Below, piece by piece: positions 45,572 to 54,866 of a stretch of DNA of 64,000 bases (position 1 is the first letter of the stretch; every line of letters begins with the position of its first letter). The position numbers and the translations under genes are program-made. Under the pieces are notes generated by a model. That model was not told the origin of the DNA. It saw only the letters and a list, made by a program, of their open reading frames with translations, and made no database searches. The DNA is from Roseovarius azorensis. Lineage in GTDB: Bacteria; Pseudomonadota; Alphaproteobacteria; Rhodobacterales; Rhodobacteraceae. Where the stretch lies: positions 124,001 to 188,000 of the forward strand of contig NZ_FOAG01000004.1 of the NCBI RefSeq assembly GCF_900109455.1, read 5' to 3'.

Positions 45572-46123
45572 TTAGCGCCACATGCGGCGGAACTCCGGTT
45601 CCTTGTCGATCCATTCGTGTTTCAGCACCGCCGCCACATGCAGCAGCACCAACGCCACCAACGCATAGGCCAGCCCCTCGTGGATCGTGCCCAAGAGGGC
45701 GTGCAGGCGTTCCTTGAGCACCGGTTCGACCTGCATGATCCAGCCGATCCGCGGCCACTGGAACAGCCCGAACCAGCGCATCGGGATTTCGGCCGCGGCC
45801 TTCCACGCGGAATCGTGCATCCATCCCGACAGCGGAATCGCGATCATCAGCAGGTAGAGCGCCGCATGCGCCAGATACGCCATGCGTTTTTCGAGGCTGC
45901 CGTATTGCGCCGGCAAGGGCGGCGGCGGGCGCATGAACCGCCACAGGATCCGCAGCAGGACCAATCCCAGTATCGTGATGCCAAGTGATTTGTGCGTGTC
46001 GATCACGCTCCGTATCTGGGCCTCAGGAAAGCTTTCCGTCAGCAGGCCAAGAGTGAGGTTGCCGATGATCAGCGAGGCCGTGAGCCAGTGAAGAATAACG
46101 GCAGGCATGCTATATCGTTGCAT
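45572..46123 (-). CDS. Cytochrome b561 family protein
   Basis: A 183-residue membrane protein with four helices. Heme-ligating histidines are expected in the first (YSMPAVILHWLTASL), second (DTHKSLGITILGLVL) and fourth (HVAAVLKHEW) segments. It belongs to the prokaryotic b561/YodB group, which moves electrons from quinol to periplasmic acceptors or reduces superoxide. A start at 46123 is preferred over GTG at 46129 because AAGGAA is better spaced. It is divergent from the glycosyltransferase gene. Confidence 0.88.
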   Translation of the reverse strand: MQRYSMPAVILHWLTASLIIGNLTLGLLTESFPEAQIRSVIDTHKSLGITILGLVLLRILWRFMRPPPPLPAQYGSLEKRMAYLAHAALYLLMIAIPLSGWMHDSAWKAAAEIPMRWFGLFQWPRIGWIMQVEPVLKERLHALLGTIHEGLAYALVALVLLHVAAVLKHEWIDKEPEFRRMWR

Positions 46124-46188
46124 CTCCACGTTCCTTTCAGCGTGCCGGGGCGCGCCATCCGATGCCAGCGTCCGGGCGGCGCGCTGAG

Positions 46189-47694
46189 ATGACTCTTGTC
46201 AGCTTTCCGCTCCGGTCCAAAGTAACACCCGATAAAATGCCCGTGTCCGACGGGCTGACCGAGGCAAGGATGCGGGCCTCGCCGCGTCTGTCGCCGCGGC
46301 GGGTTCCGTGGATCAGTCGTCTGGTGATCGGCGCTATCCTGATGGCGTTCGTGCTGCTCGTGGCGCAGGCCTTCGTGCAGGACAGCCTGGCCGCCTGGAG
46401 CGTCGGCATCGCCTATGTCGCCTATGACACCGCGCTGCTGCTGTTCACGGGTTTGAAAACGCTCGATATTCTGCGGCGGCGCGAGGATGGCGGCACAGAG
46501 GATCCGCCCGCAGACCTGCCCCGGATCACCGTCATCATTGCCGCGCATGACGAAGAACGCGCGCTCGTGCCCACGATCAATGCGCTGCTGGCCCAGACCC
46601 TGCCCCCGGCACAGATACTGATCGCCGATGACGGATCGACCGATGGAACCAAAGCGGTGCTGCGCAAGACATATGGTCTTGACCCGCCGCCTGTCGGAGA
46701 ATTGAGCGCGCCGGCGGCAGAGGTTCCGGCGCTCTGCTGGCTGCGCCTGGCGCATGCCGGAAAAGCCGCCGCGCTGAACGCGGCGCTGTCGCATGCAGAG
46801 CATCCCGTGGTGCTGACCGTCGATGCCGACACGATCCTCGACCCCGGCGCACTGGCGGCCGTGGCCCAGGATTTTGCCGCCGATCTCCGGCTTGTCGCCG
46901 CTACCGGCGTGCTGGCCCCGGCCTGCGGACCGGGCCTGTCCGAAAGGGTGTTGCAGGGGTTTCAGACCTATGAATACCTGCGCAACTTCATATCGCGCCA
47001 TGCGTGGATGCGTCTGGATTGCCTGCTGCTGGTCTCGGGGGCGTTTGCCGCCTTTCGCCGTGATGCGGTGATGCGGGTCGGCGGTTTCGATCCCGGATGC
47101 CTGGTTGAGGATTACGAACTCATCCACCGCCTGCGGCGGCATTCGGCCGAGAACGGCCTGGACTGGAGCGTGCGGGTGATCGGGCGGGCGCGCGGGCGCA
47201 CCGATGCTCCGGGCAGCCTGCGCGCCTTTCTGGCGCAGCGGCGGCGCTGGTTCGGTGGCTTTTTGCAGACCCATTACTGGAACCGCGACATGATCGGCAA
47301 TCCGCGCTTTGGCAGGCTGGGAACGGTCATGATGCCGGTCAAGACGCTCGACACGCTGCAGCCGGTGTTCGGGATCATCGCCTTTGCGCTGCTGGTCTGC
47401 TTTCTCGTCACCTCGCGCGCGGCGCTGGCGGTGTCCATCCTTTCGGTCATGGGGGCGAAGATCGCCGTCGATCTCTGTTTCCACCTGTGGTCGATCCATC
47501 TCTACCGGCGCTGGACCGGCGCGGCCCTTGTCCCCGGCATGGCGCCGGTCTTTCCGGTTGCCCTGGCAGAGCCTTTCTCCTTCCAGTTGCTGCGCCATCT
47601 TGCTGCGGTTCTGGGGTGGTGGACCTTTGTGACCGGCAGGCAGCGGTGGGCGCGGCACAGTCGCGCGGGCGTCGGGCAGAGGCCGGTCGGATAG
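46189..47694 (+). CDS. Membrane-bound family 2 glycosyltransferase
   Basis: About 501 residues: an N-terminal membrane helix or two (ISRLVIGAILMAFVLLVAQAF and AYVAYDTALLLF), a GT-A catalytic domain, and two or three C-terminal helices. Catalytic signatures are PRITVIIAAHDEERALVPTI, IADDGSTDGT, VLTVDADTILD (DxD), CLVEDYELIHRL and the processive-type QRRRWFGGF. It resembles BcsA/N-acetylglucosaminyl transferase-like enzymes, but no bcs or pga genes adjoin it. Starts at 46162, 46189 or 46237 are all possible. Confidence 0.87.
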   Translation: MTLVSFPLRSKVTPDKMPVSDGLTEARMRASPRLSPRRVPWISRLVIGAILMAFVLLVAQAFVQDSLAAWSVGIAYVAYDTALLLFTGLKTLDILRRREDGGTEDPPADLPRITVIIAAHDEERALVPTINALLAQTLPPAQILIADDGSTDGTKAVLRKTYGLDPPPVGELSAPAAEVPALCWLRLAHAGKAAALNAALSHAEHPVVLTVDADTILDPGALAAVAQDFAADLRLVAATGVLAPACGPGLSERVLQGFQTYEYLRNFISRHAWMRLDCLLLVSGAFAAFRRDAVMRVGGFDPGCLVEDYELIHRLRRHSAENGLDWSVRVIGRARGRTDAPGSLRAFLAQRRRWFGGFLQTHYWNRDMIGNPRFGRLGTVMMPVKTLDTLQPVFGIIAFALLVCFLVTSRAALAVSILSVMGAKIAVDLCFHLWSIHLYRRWTGAALVPGMAPVFPVALAEPFSFQLLRHLAAVLGWWTFVTGRQRWARHSRAGVGQRPVG

Positions 47695-47719
47695 GGTGGT
47701 GTGAGCCGCTCGGCCCGGT

Positions 47720-48475
47720 TCAACCCAGCCAGGTGCGCACCGCCGCCTCGAATTCGCGCGGTTTTTCGGCATGCAGCCAGTGACCCGCGCCGGGGATTTT
47801 GGCGAACTGTGCGGCGGGAAACAGCGTCTTGATCCGGTCGCGGTGTTCACGGGTGACGTAATGCGACTCCGCTCCCGAAAGGAACATCACTTTCCCCTCG
47901 TAACTGCCTGAAACTTCGGGGAACCCGAGGATCTTCGGCATTTCTTGCGCCAGAACGTCGAGATTGAGCAGCCAGCGTTTGTTGCGCACATCGAGCGCTT
48001 GCAGGAAGAACGGCACCAGATCGGGATTATCGACCAGCGGCAGGAGTTGATCACCGGCGTCCGAGCGTTTTTCAACGCGGCTCAGATCGACCGCCTGCAT
48101 CGCCTTGATATATTCTATCTGGCTATGCTCATAGGCGACCGGCGCGATATCCGCGACGATCAGGCGGTGCACCAGTTCGGGCCGGGTCAGCGCCAGAACC
48201 ATCGCCGCCTTGCCGCCCATCGAGTGACCCATGACGTCATATGGTCCGTCCAGCGATGCCAGCACCGCGGCCAGATCGCCCGCCATATCCGCATAGGAAT
48301 GCGTGTCGAACCAAGGGCTTGCGCCGTGGTTGCGCATGTCCGCGGCAACGACATGGCGGCTGTCCGACAGGCGTTTGGCGATCACGCCCCAGTTGCGCCC
48401 CGAACCGTAAAGCCCGTGCGCGATCAGCAATCCGGGCCGCTCCGTGCGCGCGCCATGATGGATGACGTTCAACAT
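47720..48475 (-). CDS. Alpha/beta hydrolase, YbfF-like esterase
   Basis: A 251-residue hydrolase. The nucleophile is in GHSMGGKAAM, the oxyanion strand is LLIAHGLYGSGRNWGVI, the acid is probably in FLSGAESHYV or VADIAPVAY, and the His is in PGAGHWLHAEKP. The run of motifs resembles the YbfF/ABHD11 family. It lies convergent with the glycosyltransferase gene and is divergent from a short gene. The natural ester is unknown. Confidence 0.88.
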   Translation of the reverse strand: MLNVIHHGARTERPGLLIAHGLYGSGRNWGVIAKRLSDSRHVVAADMRNHGASPWFDTHSYADMAGDLAAVLASLDGPYDVMGHSMGGKAAMVLALTRPELVHRLIVADIAPVAYEHSQIEYIKAMQAVDLSRVEKRSDAGDQLLPLVDNPDLVPFFLQALDVRNKRWLLNLDVLAQEMPKILGFPEVSGSYEGKVMFLSGAESHYVTREHRDRIKTLFPAAQFAKIPGAGHWLHAEKPREFEAAVRTWLG

Positions 48476-48565
48476 GGCGCCTGAATATCGCCCCGCCGCT
48501 GCGATGGCCAGCCCTGTTGAGCCGGTGGCATGTGGCCGCTAGACTGGACGAAAAGGAACGTTCAA

Positions 48566-48940
48566 GTGATTGATACGGCGGAATTTCAGACCAGGGTCGC
48601 ACGGCTGCACGCAGCCCTGTCCGACAAGATGCGCCTGCGCGGCAGGACACTGGAGGCGCAGTTCAGGCGCGCCGGTCGACGCCTGCCCGGACGCCAGCGC
48701 CGCGCGGCGGCCATCGTGCTGGGCGCGCAGGACTGGATGGGCCATCCGAAACTCGCCCGCGTGCTGGACATGAGACAGGTCAACGCCGCCTTTGCCGATC
48801 TGCACGCCTATCTTGATCCGCTTGATCCCAAGGAGGCCCGGCGCACGGCGATCCTGCGTCTGCTGGGCGGGATCGTTCTCAATCTCATCGCGCTGGGGGT
48901 GCTGATCTATGCGCTTGCGCAATGGGTGCGGACGGGCTGA
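48566..48940 (+). CDS. Conserved hypothetical protein with C-terminal membrane helix
   Basis: A 124-residue protein. A basic, helical N-terminal two thirds (VARLHAALSDKMRLRGRTLEAQFRRAGRRLPGRQRRAAAIV) is followed by one membrane helix near the end (LLGGIVLNLIALGVLIYALAQWV). Translation is taken from GTG 48566 with AAAGGAAC upstream. No function is recognised; similar proteins occur in Rhodobacterales. It is convergent with glyA, with a terminator between them. Confidence 0.65.
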   Translation: MIDTAEFQTRVARLHAALSDKMRLRGRTLEAQFRRAGRRLPGRQRRAAAIVLGAQDWMGHPKLARVLDMRQVNAAFADLHAYLDPLDPKEARRTAILRLLGGIVLNLIALGVLIYALAQWVRTG

Positions 48941-48962
48941 AAGCCTCTTTAATTCCACGACC

Positions 48963-48999
48963 CAAGAGAAACCCCGCGCGGAATGCGATCCGCGCGGGG
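48963..48999 (-). terminator. glyA terminator
   Basis: An 11-bp perfect stem, 48972-48982 with 48989-48999, loop ATGCGA. On the minus strand it is followed by TTTCTCTT. It lies 20 bp past the glyA stop. Confidence 0.75.
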
Positions 49000-49018
49000 C
49001 CGTTGGCCGGACCGGTCC

Positions 49019-50326
49019 TCAGAGGTTCGGGTAGAGCGGGAACCGCTTGCACAGCGTCTCGACCTCGGCCTTGACCTTGGCCTCGACCGCGCCGTTGCCC
49101 TCTTCGCCATTGGCCGCCAGCCCGTCGACCACCTCGATGATCCAGTCGGCGATCTGCCGGAATTCGGCCTCGCCGAACCCGCGGGTGGTGCCTGCGGGGC
49201 TGCCCAGACGGATGCCGCTGGTCACGGTCGGCTTTTCGGGATCGAACGGCACGCCGTTCTTGTTACAGGTGATATGCGCGCGGCCCAGCGCCTTTTCGGT
49301 CGCGTTGCCCTTGACCCCCTTGGGCCGCAGGTCGACCAGCAGCACATGCGTGTCGGTGCCATGCGTCACCGTGTCCAGCCCGCCCTTGATCAGTTGGTCG
49401 CTGAGCGCCTGCGCGTTACGGATCACCTGTCTGATATAGGTCTTGAACTCGGGGCGCAGCGCCTCGCCAAAGGCCACGGCCTTGGCCGCGATCACATGCA
49501 TCAGCGGACCGCCCTGAATACCGGGGAAGATGGCGGAGTTGAACTTTTTGGCCAGATCCTCGTCATTGGTCAGGATCATGCCACCGCGCGGGCCACGCAG
49601 CGTCTTGTGTGTCGTGGTGGTGGCCACATGCGCATGCGGGAAGGGGCTGGGATGTTCGCCCGCCGCAACCAGACCGGCGAAATGCGCCATGTCGACATGC
49701 AGGTAAGCCCCTACGCTATCGGCAATCTCGCGCATCTTCGCGAAATCGATCCGGCGCGGGATGGCGGAACCGCCGGCGATGATGAGTTTCGGCTTGTGCT
49801 CCGAGGCCAGCGCCTGCACCTGGTCGTAGTCGATCAGGTTGTCCTGCCTGCGCACGCCGTATTGGATGGCGTTGAACCATTTGCCCGACTGGTTGGGCGC
49901 CGCGCCATGCGTCAGGTGGCCACCAGCATCAAGGCTCATCCCGAGGATGGTGTCGCCGGGTTTCAGCAGCGCCTGAAACACGCCCTGATTGGCCTGACTT
50001 CCCGAATTGGGCTGGACATTGGCAAAGCCGCAGTCAAACAGCTGACAGGCCCGTTCGATCGCCAGATTTTCCGCGACATCGACATATTGGCAGCCACCGT
50101 AATAGCGCCGACCGGGATAACCTTCGGCGTATTTGTTGGTCATCACGCTGCCCTGGGCCTCCATCACCGCCGCAGAAACGATGTTTTCGGATGCGATCAG
50201 TTCGATCTCGTCGCGCTGACGGCCCAACTCAGAGCGGATCGCACTGTAGAGGTCGGGGTCGCGCGTGGCGAGGGATTCGGTGAAAAAGCCTTGGTCCGCA
50301 ACAGGCTGGTTTCCATCATGGGGCAT
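49019..50326 (-). CDS. glyA: Serine hydroxymethyltransferase
   Basis: A 435-residue PLP enzyme converting serine and tetrahydrofolate to glycine and methylene-tetrahydrofolate. The lysine bound to PLP is Lys241 ([14 protein letters not shown]). Also seen are [29 protein letters not shown] and [15 protein letters not shown] start at 50326 is chosen because GGAG lies about 9 nt upstream. It supplies methylene-tetrahydrofolate to ThyX and other one-carbon steps. It is divergent from nadK with a 172-bp spacer carrying a small palindrome. Confidence 0.96.
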   Translation of the reverse strand: MPHDGNQPVADQGFFTESLATRDPDLYSAIRSELGRQRDEIELIASENIVSAAVMEAQGSVMTNKYAEGYPGRRYYGGCQYVDVAENLAIERACQLFDCGFANVQPNSGSQANQGVFQALLKPGDTILGMSLDAGGHLTHGAAPNQSGKWFNAIQYGVRRQDNLIDYDQVQALASEHKPKLIIAGGSAIPRRIDFAKMREIADSVGAYLHVDMAHFAGLVAAGEHPSPFPHAHVATTTTHKTLRGPRGGMILTNDEDLAKKFNSAIFPGIQGGPLMHVIAAKAVAFGEALRPEFKTYIRQVIRNAQALSDQLIKGGLDTVTHGTDTHVLLVDLRPKGVKGNATEKALGRAHITCNKNGVPFDPEKPTVTSGIRLGSPAGTTRGFGEAEFRQIADWIIEVVDGLAANGEEGNGAVEAKVKAEVETLCKRFPLYPNL

Positions 50327-50359
50327 TATGGCAACTCCGGCAGAGGGTGAATTTTTGGA

Positions 50360-50373
50360 TTTCCTAAAGGAAA
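50360..50373. promoter_or_regulatory. Possible operator upstream of glyA
   Basis: TTTCCT-AA-AGGAAA, a perfect 6-bp inverted repeat 34 bp upstream of the glyA start. It is a short element that could arise by chance. Confidence 0.3.
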
Positions 50374-50498
50374 CTCGGGCAGTTTGAAAGAATGTAAAGC
50401 GACGAATCCACCCGCAGGACCGGCATGGCTGGTCTTGGGCCGGGATTTGTGGTTCGATCCGCGCCAGATATCCGCCTTTTGGAAACAGGATCGCGCTG

Positions 50499-51260
50499 AT
50501 GCGCCTGAAGATCGCCTTTGTTGCCAGCGACGTGCCCAGCGCACAGACCGCACGCGCCGCTCTTGTCGGACGGTTCGGGCAGGTGCCCGAGGATGAGGCC
50601 GACGTCATCGTGGCGCTTGGCGGCGACGGGTTCATGCTGCACACCATGCACCGCACGCAGAATCTCGATACGCCGGTCTACGGGATGAATCGCGGCACGG
50701 TCGGGTTCCTGATGAACGAATACAGCGAGAGCGACCTGCCCGAGCGGCTGGCGGCGGCGGAGGAAGAGGTGATCAACCCGCTTTCGATGCGCGCCGAGGC
50801 AAGCGACGGCACGATCCACACTGCGCTGGCGATCAACGAGGTCTCGCTGTTGCGGGCGGGTCCGCAGGCGGCCAAGCTGCGGATCACCATCAACGGGCGA
50901 TTGCGTCTGCAAGAACTGGTCTGCGACGGCGCGCTGGTTGCGACGCCCGCCGGGTCGACCGCCTATAACTATTCCGCGCATGGACCGATCCTGCCGATCG
51001 GGTCGGATGTGCTGGCGATCACTGCCGTGGCCGCGTTTCGCCCCCGCCGCTGGCGCGGGGCGCTGGTGCCGAAATCCGCGACCGTGCGCTTCGATGTGAT
51101 GGAGCCGGACAAACGCCCGGTCATGGCCGATGCCGACAGCCGCTGGATCGAGAGCGTGCTCTGGGTGGAGATCCGGTCTGAAACCAGCATCGCACATCGT
51201 ATTCTGTTTGATCCCGGACATGGCCTGGAAGAGCGTCTGCTGCGGGAGCAGTTTACATAA
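50499..51260 (+). CDS. nadK: NAD kinase
   Basis: A 253-residue enzyme phosphorylating NAD to NADP. The catalytic GGDG is at residues 41-44. Also seen are [23 protein letters not shown] and [17 protein letters not shown]. It is shorter than some family members but complete. It is divergent from glyA and followed by an AT-rich non-coding stretch. Confidence 0.95.
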   Translation: MRLKIAFVASDVPSAQTARAALVGRFGQVPEDEADVIVALGGDGFMLHTMHRTQNLDTPVYGMNRGTVGFLMNEYSESDLPERLAAAEEEVINPLSMRAEASDGTIHTALAINEVSLLRAGPQAAKLRITINGRLRLQELVCDGALVATPAGSTAYNYSAHGPILPIGSDVLAITAVAAFRPRRWRGALVPKSATVRFDVMEPDKRPVMADADSRWIESVLWVEIRSETSIAHRILFDPGHGLEERLLREQFT

Positions 51261-51501
51261 AGCGATCATAAGATCGGTCAAACCCACTGAAATCTGGTAA
51301 AATCATTTCATAAAACGATATTTTAATATTTTCCGAATGGATCACGCATCACCCACCGAAAACCCTCGACGAAAGCCCCGCCGATCCGCGTGTTATCCGA
51401 TATCAAAGGCCGGTTATTGCCTGTCTGCCCGCAGGCGGAACAATCTGGCCTTGCCTGCATGACGCAGGCGAGTCGTGACGTCCGGGAAAAGGAGCAAGGA
51501 G

Positions 51502-51669
51502 ATGCGGGTGATGAACACCATCAGGGTCATCCTTCTGGGGGGGCTGATTGTCACCGGGGTTGTGGTTTATCTTGATCGGGACAACGACTTGTCCTCCGGT
51601 CCCGAAGCGGTGACAAGTCTGCTGCCAAGTCCTGTGAGCGTAACGGTGCTGAGCGGCGGAACCTCCTGA
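51502..51669 (+). CDS. Very small membrane or exported protein
   Basis: A 55-residue protein (or 52 if translation starts at 51511). One hydrophobic helix (IRVILLGGLIVTGVVVYLD) is followed by a polar, Ser/Pro-rich tail. AAGGAG precedes both candidate starts. The gene lies after a 241-bp stretch whose first 90 bp are markedly AT-rich. No family is recognised; it is real only if that region carries its promoter. Confidence 0.5.
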   Translation: MRVMNTIRVILLGGLIVTGVVVYLDRDNDLSSGPEAVTSLLPSPVSVTVLSGGTS

Positions 51670-51707
51670 GGTCCGCAAAAGAACCTGTCCGCCCGGCTGA
51701 CAAGTCC

Positions 51708-51735
51708 TCCCCCGCTCGGATCACCGTGCGGGGGA
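51708..51735. terminator. Hairpin between the small protein and prpE
   Basis: TCCCCCGC (51708-51715) pairs with GCGGGGGA (51728-51735), with an inner CGG/CCG stem and loop ATCA. It stands between convergent genes and may serve both; there is no clear T-run. Confidence 0.5.
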
Positions 51736-51741
51736 ACCTCG

Positions 51742-53634
51742 TCAATTCCTTGCCAACCCAATGGATTGCAGGGCGGTCCTGATCTCGTCCAGTATCGCCG
51801 GATCGTCGATCGTGGCGGGCATCTTGTAGTCCTGCCCGTCGGCGATCCTGACCATGATCGCGCGAAGGATCTTGCCGGATCGTGTCTTGGGCAGACGGTC
51901 CACCACCACCGCCAGCTTGAACGCCGCCACCGGGCCGATCTGATCGCGCACCCGGGCCACGCATTCGCGGGTGATCTCGTCATGCGGGCGATCCACGCCC
52001 CTAGTCAGACAAAGAAAGCCAACCGGCGCCTGCCCTTTCAATGCGTCGCTCACGCCGATCACGGCGCATTCGGCCACGTCGGGATGGCCCGCCAGCACCT
52101 CTTCCATCGCGCCGGTCGAGAGGCGGTGCCCGGCCACGTTGATCACATCGTCTGTGCGTGCCATGATCCAGAGATAGCCATCTTCGTCCTTCATCCCCGC
52201 ATCGCCGGTTTCGTAATAACCGGAGAATGTGTTGAGGTAGGATTTGCGGAACCGTTCCTCGGCCTGCCACAGCCCCGGCAGGGTGCCCGGCGGCAATGGC
52301 AGTCTGACTGCGATCGCGCCCAGCGTGCCGGGCGCAACCTCGTGCCCACCCTCATCGAGAATGCGCACGTCATAGCCCGGCATCGCCACGGTGGGCGAGC
52401 CGATCTTGACCGGCAGCGCCTCAATCCCGGCAGGGTTTCCGGCAATCGTCCATCCCGTCTCGGTCTGCCACCAGTGGTCATAGACCGGCACGCCCATGAC
52501 ATTCTGCGCCCATTCGATGGTGTCGGGATCGGCCCGCTCCCCCGCCAGATAGAGCGCGCGCAGGCAGGAGATGTCGTGATTTTTGATCAGTTCGCCCTTG
52601 GGATCGTCGCGCTTGATCGCCCGGAACGCGGTGGGCGCGGTAAAGAAGCTGCGCACGCCATGTTCGGAAATCACCCGCCAGAAGGTGCCCGCATCGGGCG
52701 TGCCCACGGGCTTGCCCTCGAACACCACGGTGGTGTTGCCGTGGATCAGCGGGCCATAGCAGATATAGCTGTGCCCGACGACCCAACCCACATCGGAGGC
52801 AGCCCAGAATACCTCACCGGGGTTCACGTTATAGATGTTCTTCATCGACCAGTTGAGTGCGACCAGATGGCCCGCTGTGGCCCGCACCACGCCCTTGGGG
52901 GCGCCCGTGGTGCCCGATGTATAGAGGATATAGGCCGGATGATCGCCCGACACCGGCACGCAGTCCGCCGGATCCACGCCGCGCTGAAAGTCGTGCCAGT
53001 CGAGATCGCGGCCCCCGGTCAGTTTGGCAACCTCTTGCTCGCGCTGGAAAATCACGCAGAATTCGGGCTTGTGCGCGGCCTGCTCGATGGCCCCGTCCAG
53101 CAGCGGCTTGTATTGCACCACGCGCCCCGGTTCGATCCCGCAGGATCCGGCGATGATGCATTTGGGCGTGCAGTCGTCGATCCTGACCGCCAGCTCGTGT
53201 GCCGCAAACCCGCCGAAGACCACGGAATGCACCGCCCCCAGCCGGGCGCAGGCCAGCATCGCCTCGAGCGCCTCGGGCACCATCGGCATGTAGATGATCA
53301 CCCGGTCGCCCTTGGCGACGCCTCTGGCCCGCAGCGCCCCGGCGAGGCTGGCCACACGGGTCTGCAATTCGGCATAGGTGATCTTTTGCTGCGAACCGGT
53401 CACGGGGCTGTCGTGGATGATGGCGATGCGGTCGCCATGGCCCGCCACCACATGCCGGTCCACCGCGTTCCAGCAGGTGTTGACCTGCCCGTCCTTGAAC
53501 CACTCGTAGAGCGGCGCATTCCCGGCAAAGAGCGCCCGCGACGGTTTTCTCACCCAGTCGATCGCCTCGGCGGCCTCCATCCAGAATCCTTCGGGATCCG
53601 CCAGTGAGCGGTCGTAAACCTCCTTGTATCCCAT
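51742..53634 (-). CDS. prpE: Propionyl-CoA synthetase PrpE
   Basis: A 630-residue ANL-superfamily ligase closely resembling PrpE/acetyl-CoA synthetase. Motifs: ILYTSGTTGAPKGVVRATAG (P-loop), DHWWQTETGWTI, YYETGDAGMKDEDGYLWIMARTDDVINVAGHRLSTGAME (A7-A8) and PKTRSGKILRAIM with the acylatable lysine. It activates propionate or other short acids. Three pairs of TGCAAA-like half-sites lie 84-183 bp upstream. It is divergent from a secreted-protein gene. Confidence 0.93.
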   Translation of the reverse strand: MGYKEVYDRSLADPEGFWMEAAEAIDWVRKPSRALFAGNAPLYEWFKDGQVNTCWNAVDRHVVAGHGDRIAIIHDSPVTGSQQKITYAELQTRVASLAGALRARGVAKGDRVIIYMPMVPEALEAMLACARLGAVHSVVFGGFAAHELAVRIDDCTPKCIIAGSCGIEPGRVVQYKPLLDGAIEQAAHKPEFCVIFQREQEVAKLTGGRDLDWHDFQRGVDPADCVPVSGDHPAYILYTSGTTGAPKGVVRATAGHLVALNWSMKNIYNVNPGEVFWAASDVGWVVGHSYICYGPLIHGNTTVVFEGKPVGTPDAGTFWRVISEHGVRSFFTAPTAFRAIKRDDPKGELIKNHDISCLRALYLAGERADPDTIEWAQNVMGVPVYDHWWQTETGWTIAGNPAGIEALPVKIGSPTVAMPGYDVRILDEGGHEVAPGTLGAIAVRLPLPPGTLPGLWQAEERFRKSYLNTFSGYYETGDAGMKDEDGYLWIMARTDDVINVAGHRLSTGAMEEVLAGHPDVAECAVIGVSDALKGQAPVGFLCLTRGVDRPHDEITRECVARVRDQIGPVAAFKLAVVVDRLPKTRSGKILRAIMVRIADGQDYKMPATIDDPAILDEIRTALQSIGLARN

Positions 53635-53717
53635 CGTGTCCTCCTCCGATCCGTTGAGTATGTGTTACGGATCGCCCAGACCTGCGGCAAGCGTCATGCG
53701 CGGCGACGGGACAGAAG

Positions 53718-53817
53718 GCCGCAGAAATTTTGCAGAAATGGCGTTGAGAAATCTGCAAATTTTTGCAAATCCGTGTGACACAAAGATATTTTCACAGGGA
53801 TCGCAGAAATTTGCAAA
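53718..53817. promoter_or_regulatory. Tandem TGCAAA half-sites upstream of prpE (ScfR/PccR-like)
   Basis: Three tandem pairs of TTTGCAAA-like octamers: GCCGCAGA (53718-53725) with TTTGCAGA (53729-53736); TCTGCAAA (53752-53759) with TTTGCAAA (53762-53769); ATCGCAGA (53800-53807) with TTTGCAAA (53810-53817). Gaps within pairs are 3, 2 and 2 bp. TTTGCAAA pairs are known targets of short-chain-acyl-CoA regulators such as PccR of Rhodobacter sphaeroides, where I recall a 4-bp gap. The regulator gene is not in the window. Confidence 0.55.
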
Positions 53818-53930
53818 ATTTTTTGGGCTGCAAGCAAATCCCTTGATTCGCGGATCGATTCATCTGAACCTCTTTCCGGCACCGCAAGACATTGAACCAC
53901 GATCCTGATTTCCCAACCGGAGGCTCCGGA

Positions 53931-54866
53931 ATGCGATTGTTCTGCGCCCTGGCTGTGGCCGTCATCAGCAGCACACCGCCCCCGGCGGCGGCCGACGAGA
54001 CCTGGCTTGTCTACAACGACACCGCGCGACAACGCATCGCCGCCGCGACCTGTCCGTTCGAGGACGACGCGGGGCATTTCTATTGTATCGCGCTGGATTG
54101 CGCGCCGGACGGCCCTCTGGAAATCACGGTAATGATAGCGGGCGGCGGCCCCTCGACCGATGCTTTCCCCGGCATTTTCGCGGTCGATGGCCGCACCTTT
54201 GCGGCGCTCTCGTTCCAGCGCACCGCGCAGGACGATCATCTCGAATTCCGCGCCACGCATGATCCGGCACGGCACGGCGGGTTGATCGCGGCCCTGCGAG
54301 GCGGCGGTCTTGGTCTTCTGATCCTTGATCCGGCGGGCGAAAAGCTGGGCCAGACCATGCCCCTGAGCGGTGCCGGGCCTGCCATCGGCACGGCGTTGCA
54401 GGGCTGTGCGCCGCAGGTCATGGCGGAGCTTGCGAACAGCACACCGCCGCGCGTAGCGCAGCCTGCCGCCGCCCTGCCCGCCCCCGTGGCACGGGCGCAG
54501 GCCGAGATTCTGACGGATTGCGGTCAGGGCACGCAATTCGGCCCCGGATTTGCCCAGCAGCACGACTTTGACCGTGACGGCATCCTCGATGTGCTGATGC
54601 GTTACGAGGCGGTGCAATGCGCGGCAATTGCCAGCATGTATTGCGGCAGCGGCGGTTGCGGGCACCGGCTGCATCGGGGTTTGCCCGGCGGGGCCTATGA
54701 CGACGGCGTTTATTTCACAGCCCATTCGGCGACGGTGACCGAGAACCCGCCGGGTCTCGTGCTGGAAACCCACGGCAGCACCTGCGGCCTGACCGGCGCG
54801 GCCGGTCCCTGTATCCAGCGCCTGATCTGGCAGTACGGCAACCTGATAACCCTGCCCGGCAACTGA
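53931..54866 (+). CDS. Exported Cys-containing protein, hypothetical
   Basis: A 311-residue precursor with a signal peptide (MRLFCALAVAVISSTPPPAAA, cleavage near AAA). The mature part has paired cysteines and an Ala/Pro linker near the middle. Toward the C-terminus, QQHDFDRDGILDVLMRYE is a calcium-binding-like FG-GAP/EF motif, followed by ASMYCGSGGCGHRLHRG. GGAGG is 7 nt before the start. Function unknown; it is divergent from prpE and shares its regulatory region. Confidence 0.7.
   Translation: MRLFCALAVAVISSTPPPAAADETWLVYNDTARQRIAAATCPFEDDAGHFYCIALDCAPDGPLEITVMIAGGGPSTDAFPGIFAVDGRTFAALSFQRTAQDDHLEFRATHDPARHGGLIAALRGGGLGLLILDPAGEKLGQTMPLSGAGPAIGTALQGCAPQVMAELANSTPPRVAQPAAALPAPVARAQAEILTDCGQGTQFGPGFAQQHDFDRDGILDVLMRYEAVQCAAIASMYCGSGGCGHRLHRGLPGGAYDDGVYFTAHSATVTENPPGLVLETHGSTCGLTGAAGPCIQRLIWQYGNLITLPGN

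Noticed and set aside
51766..53607. 613-codon open frame opposite prpE
   Set aside because: Mirror of prpE with shadow-frame composition; the minus-strand gene has complete catalytic motifs.
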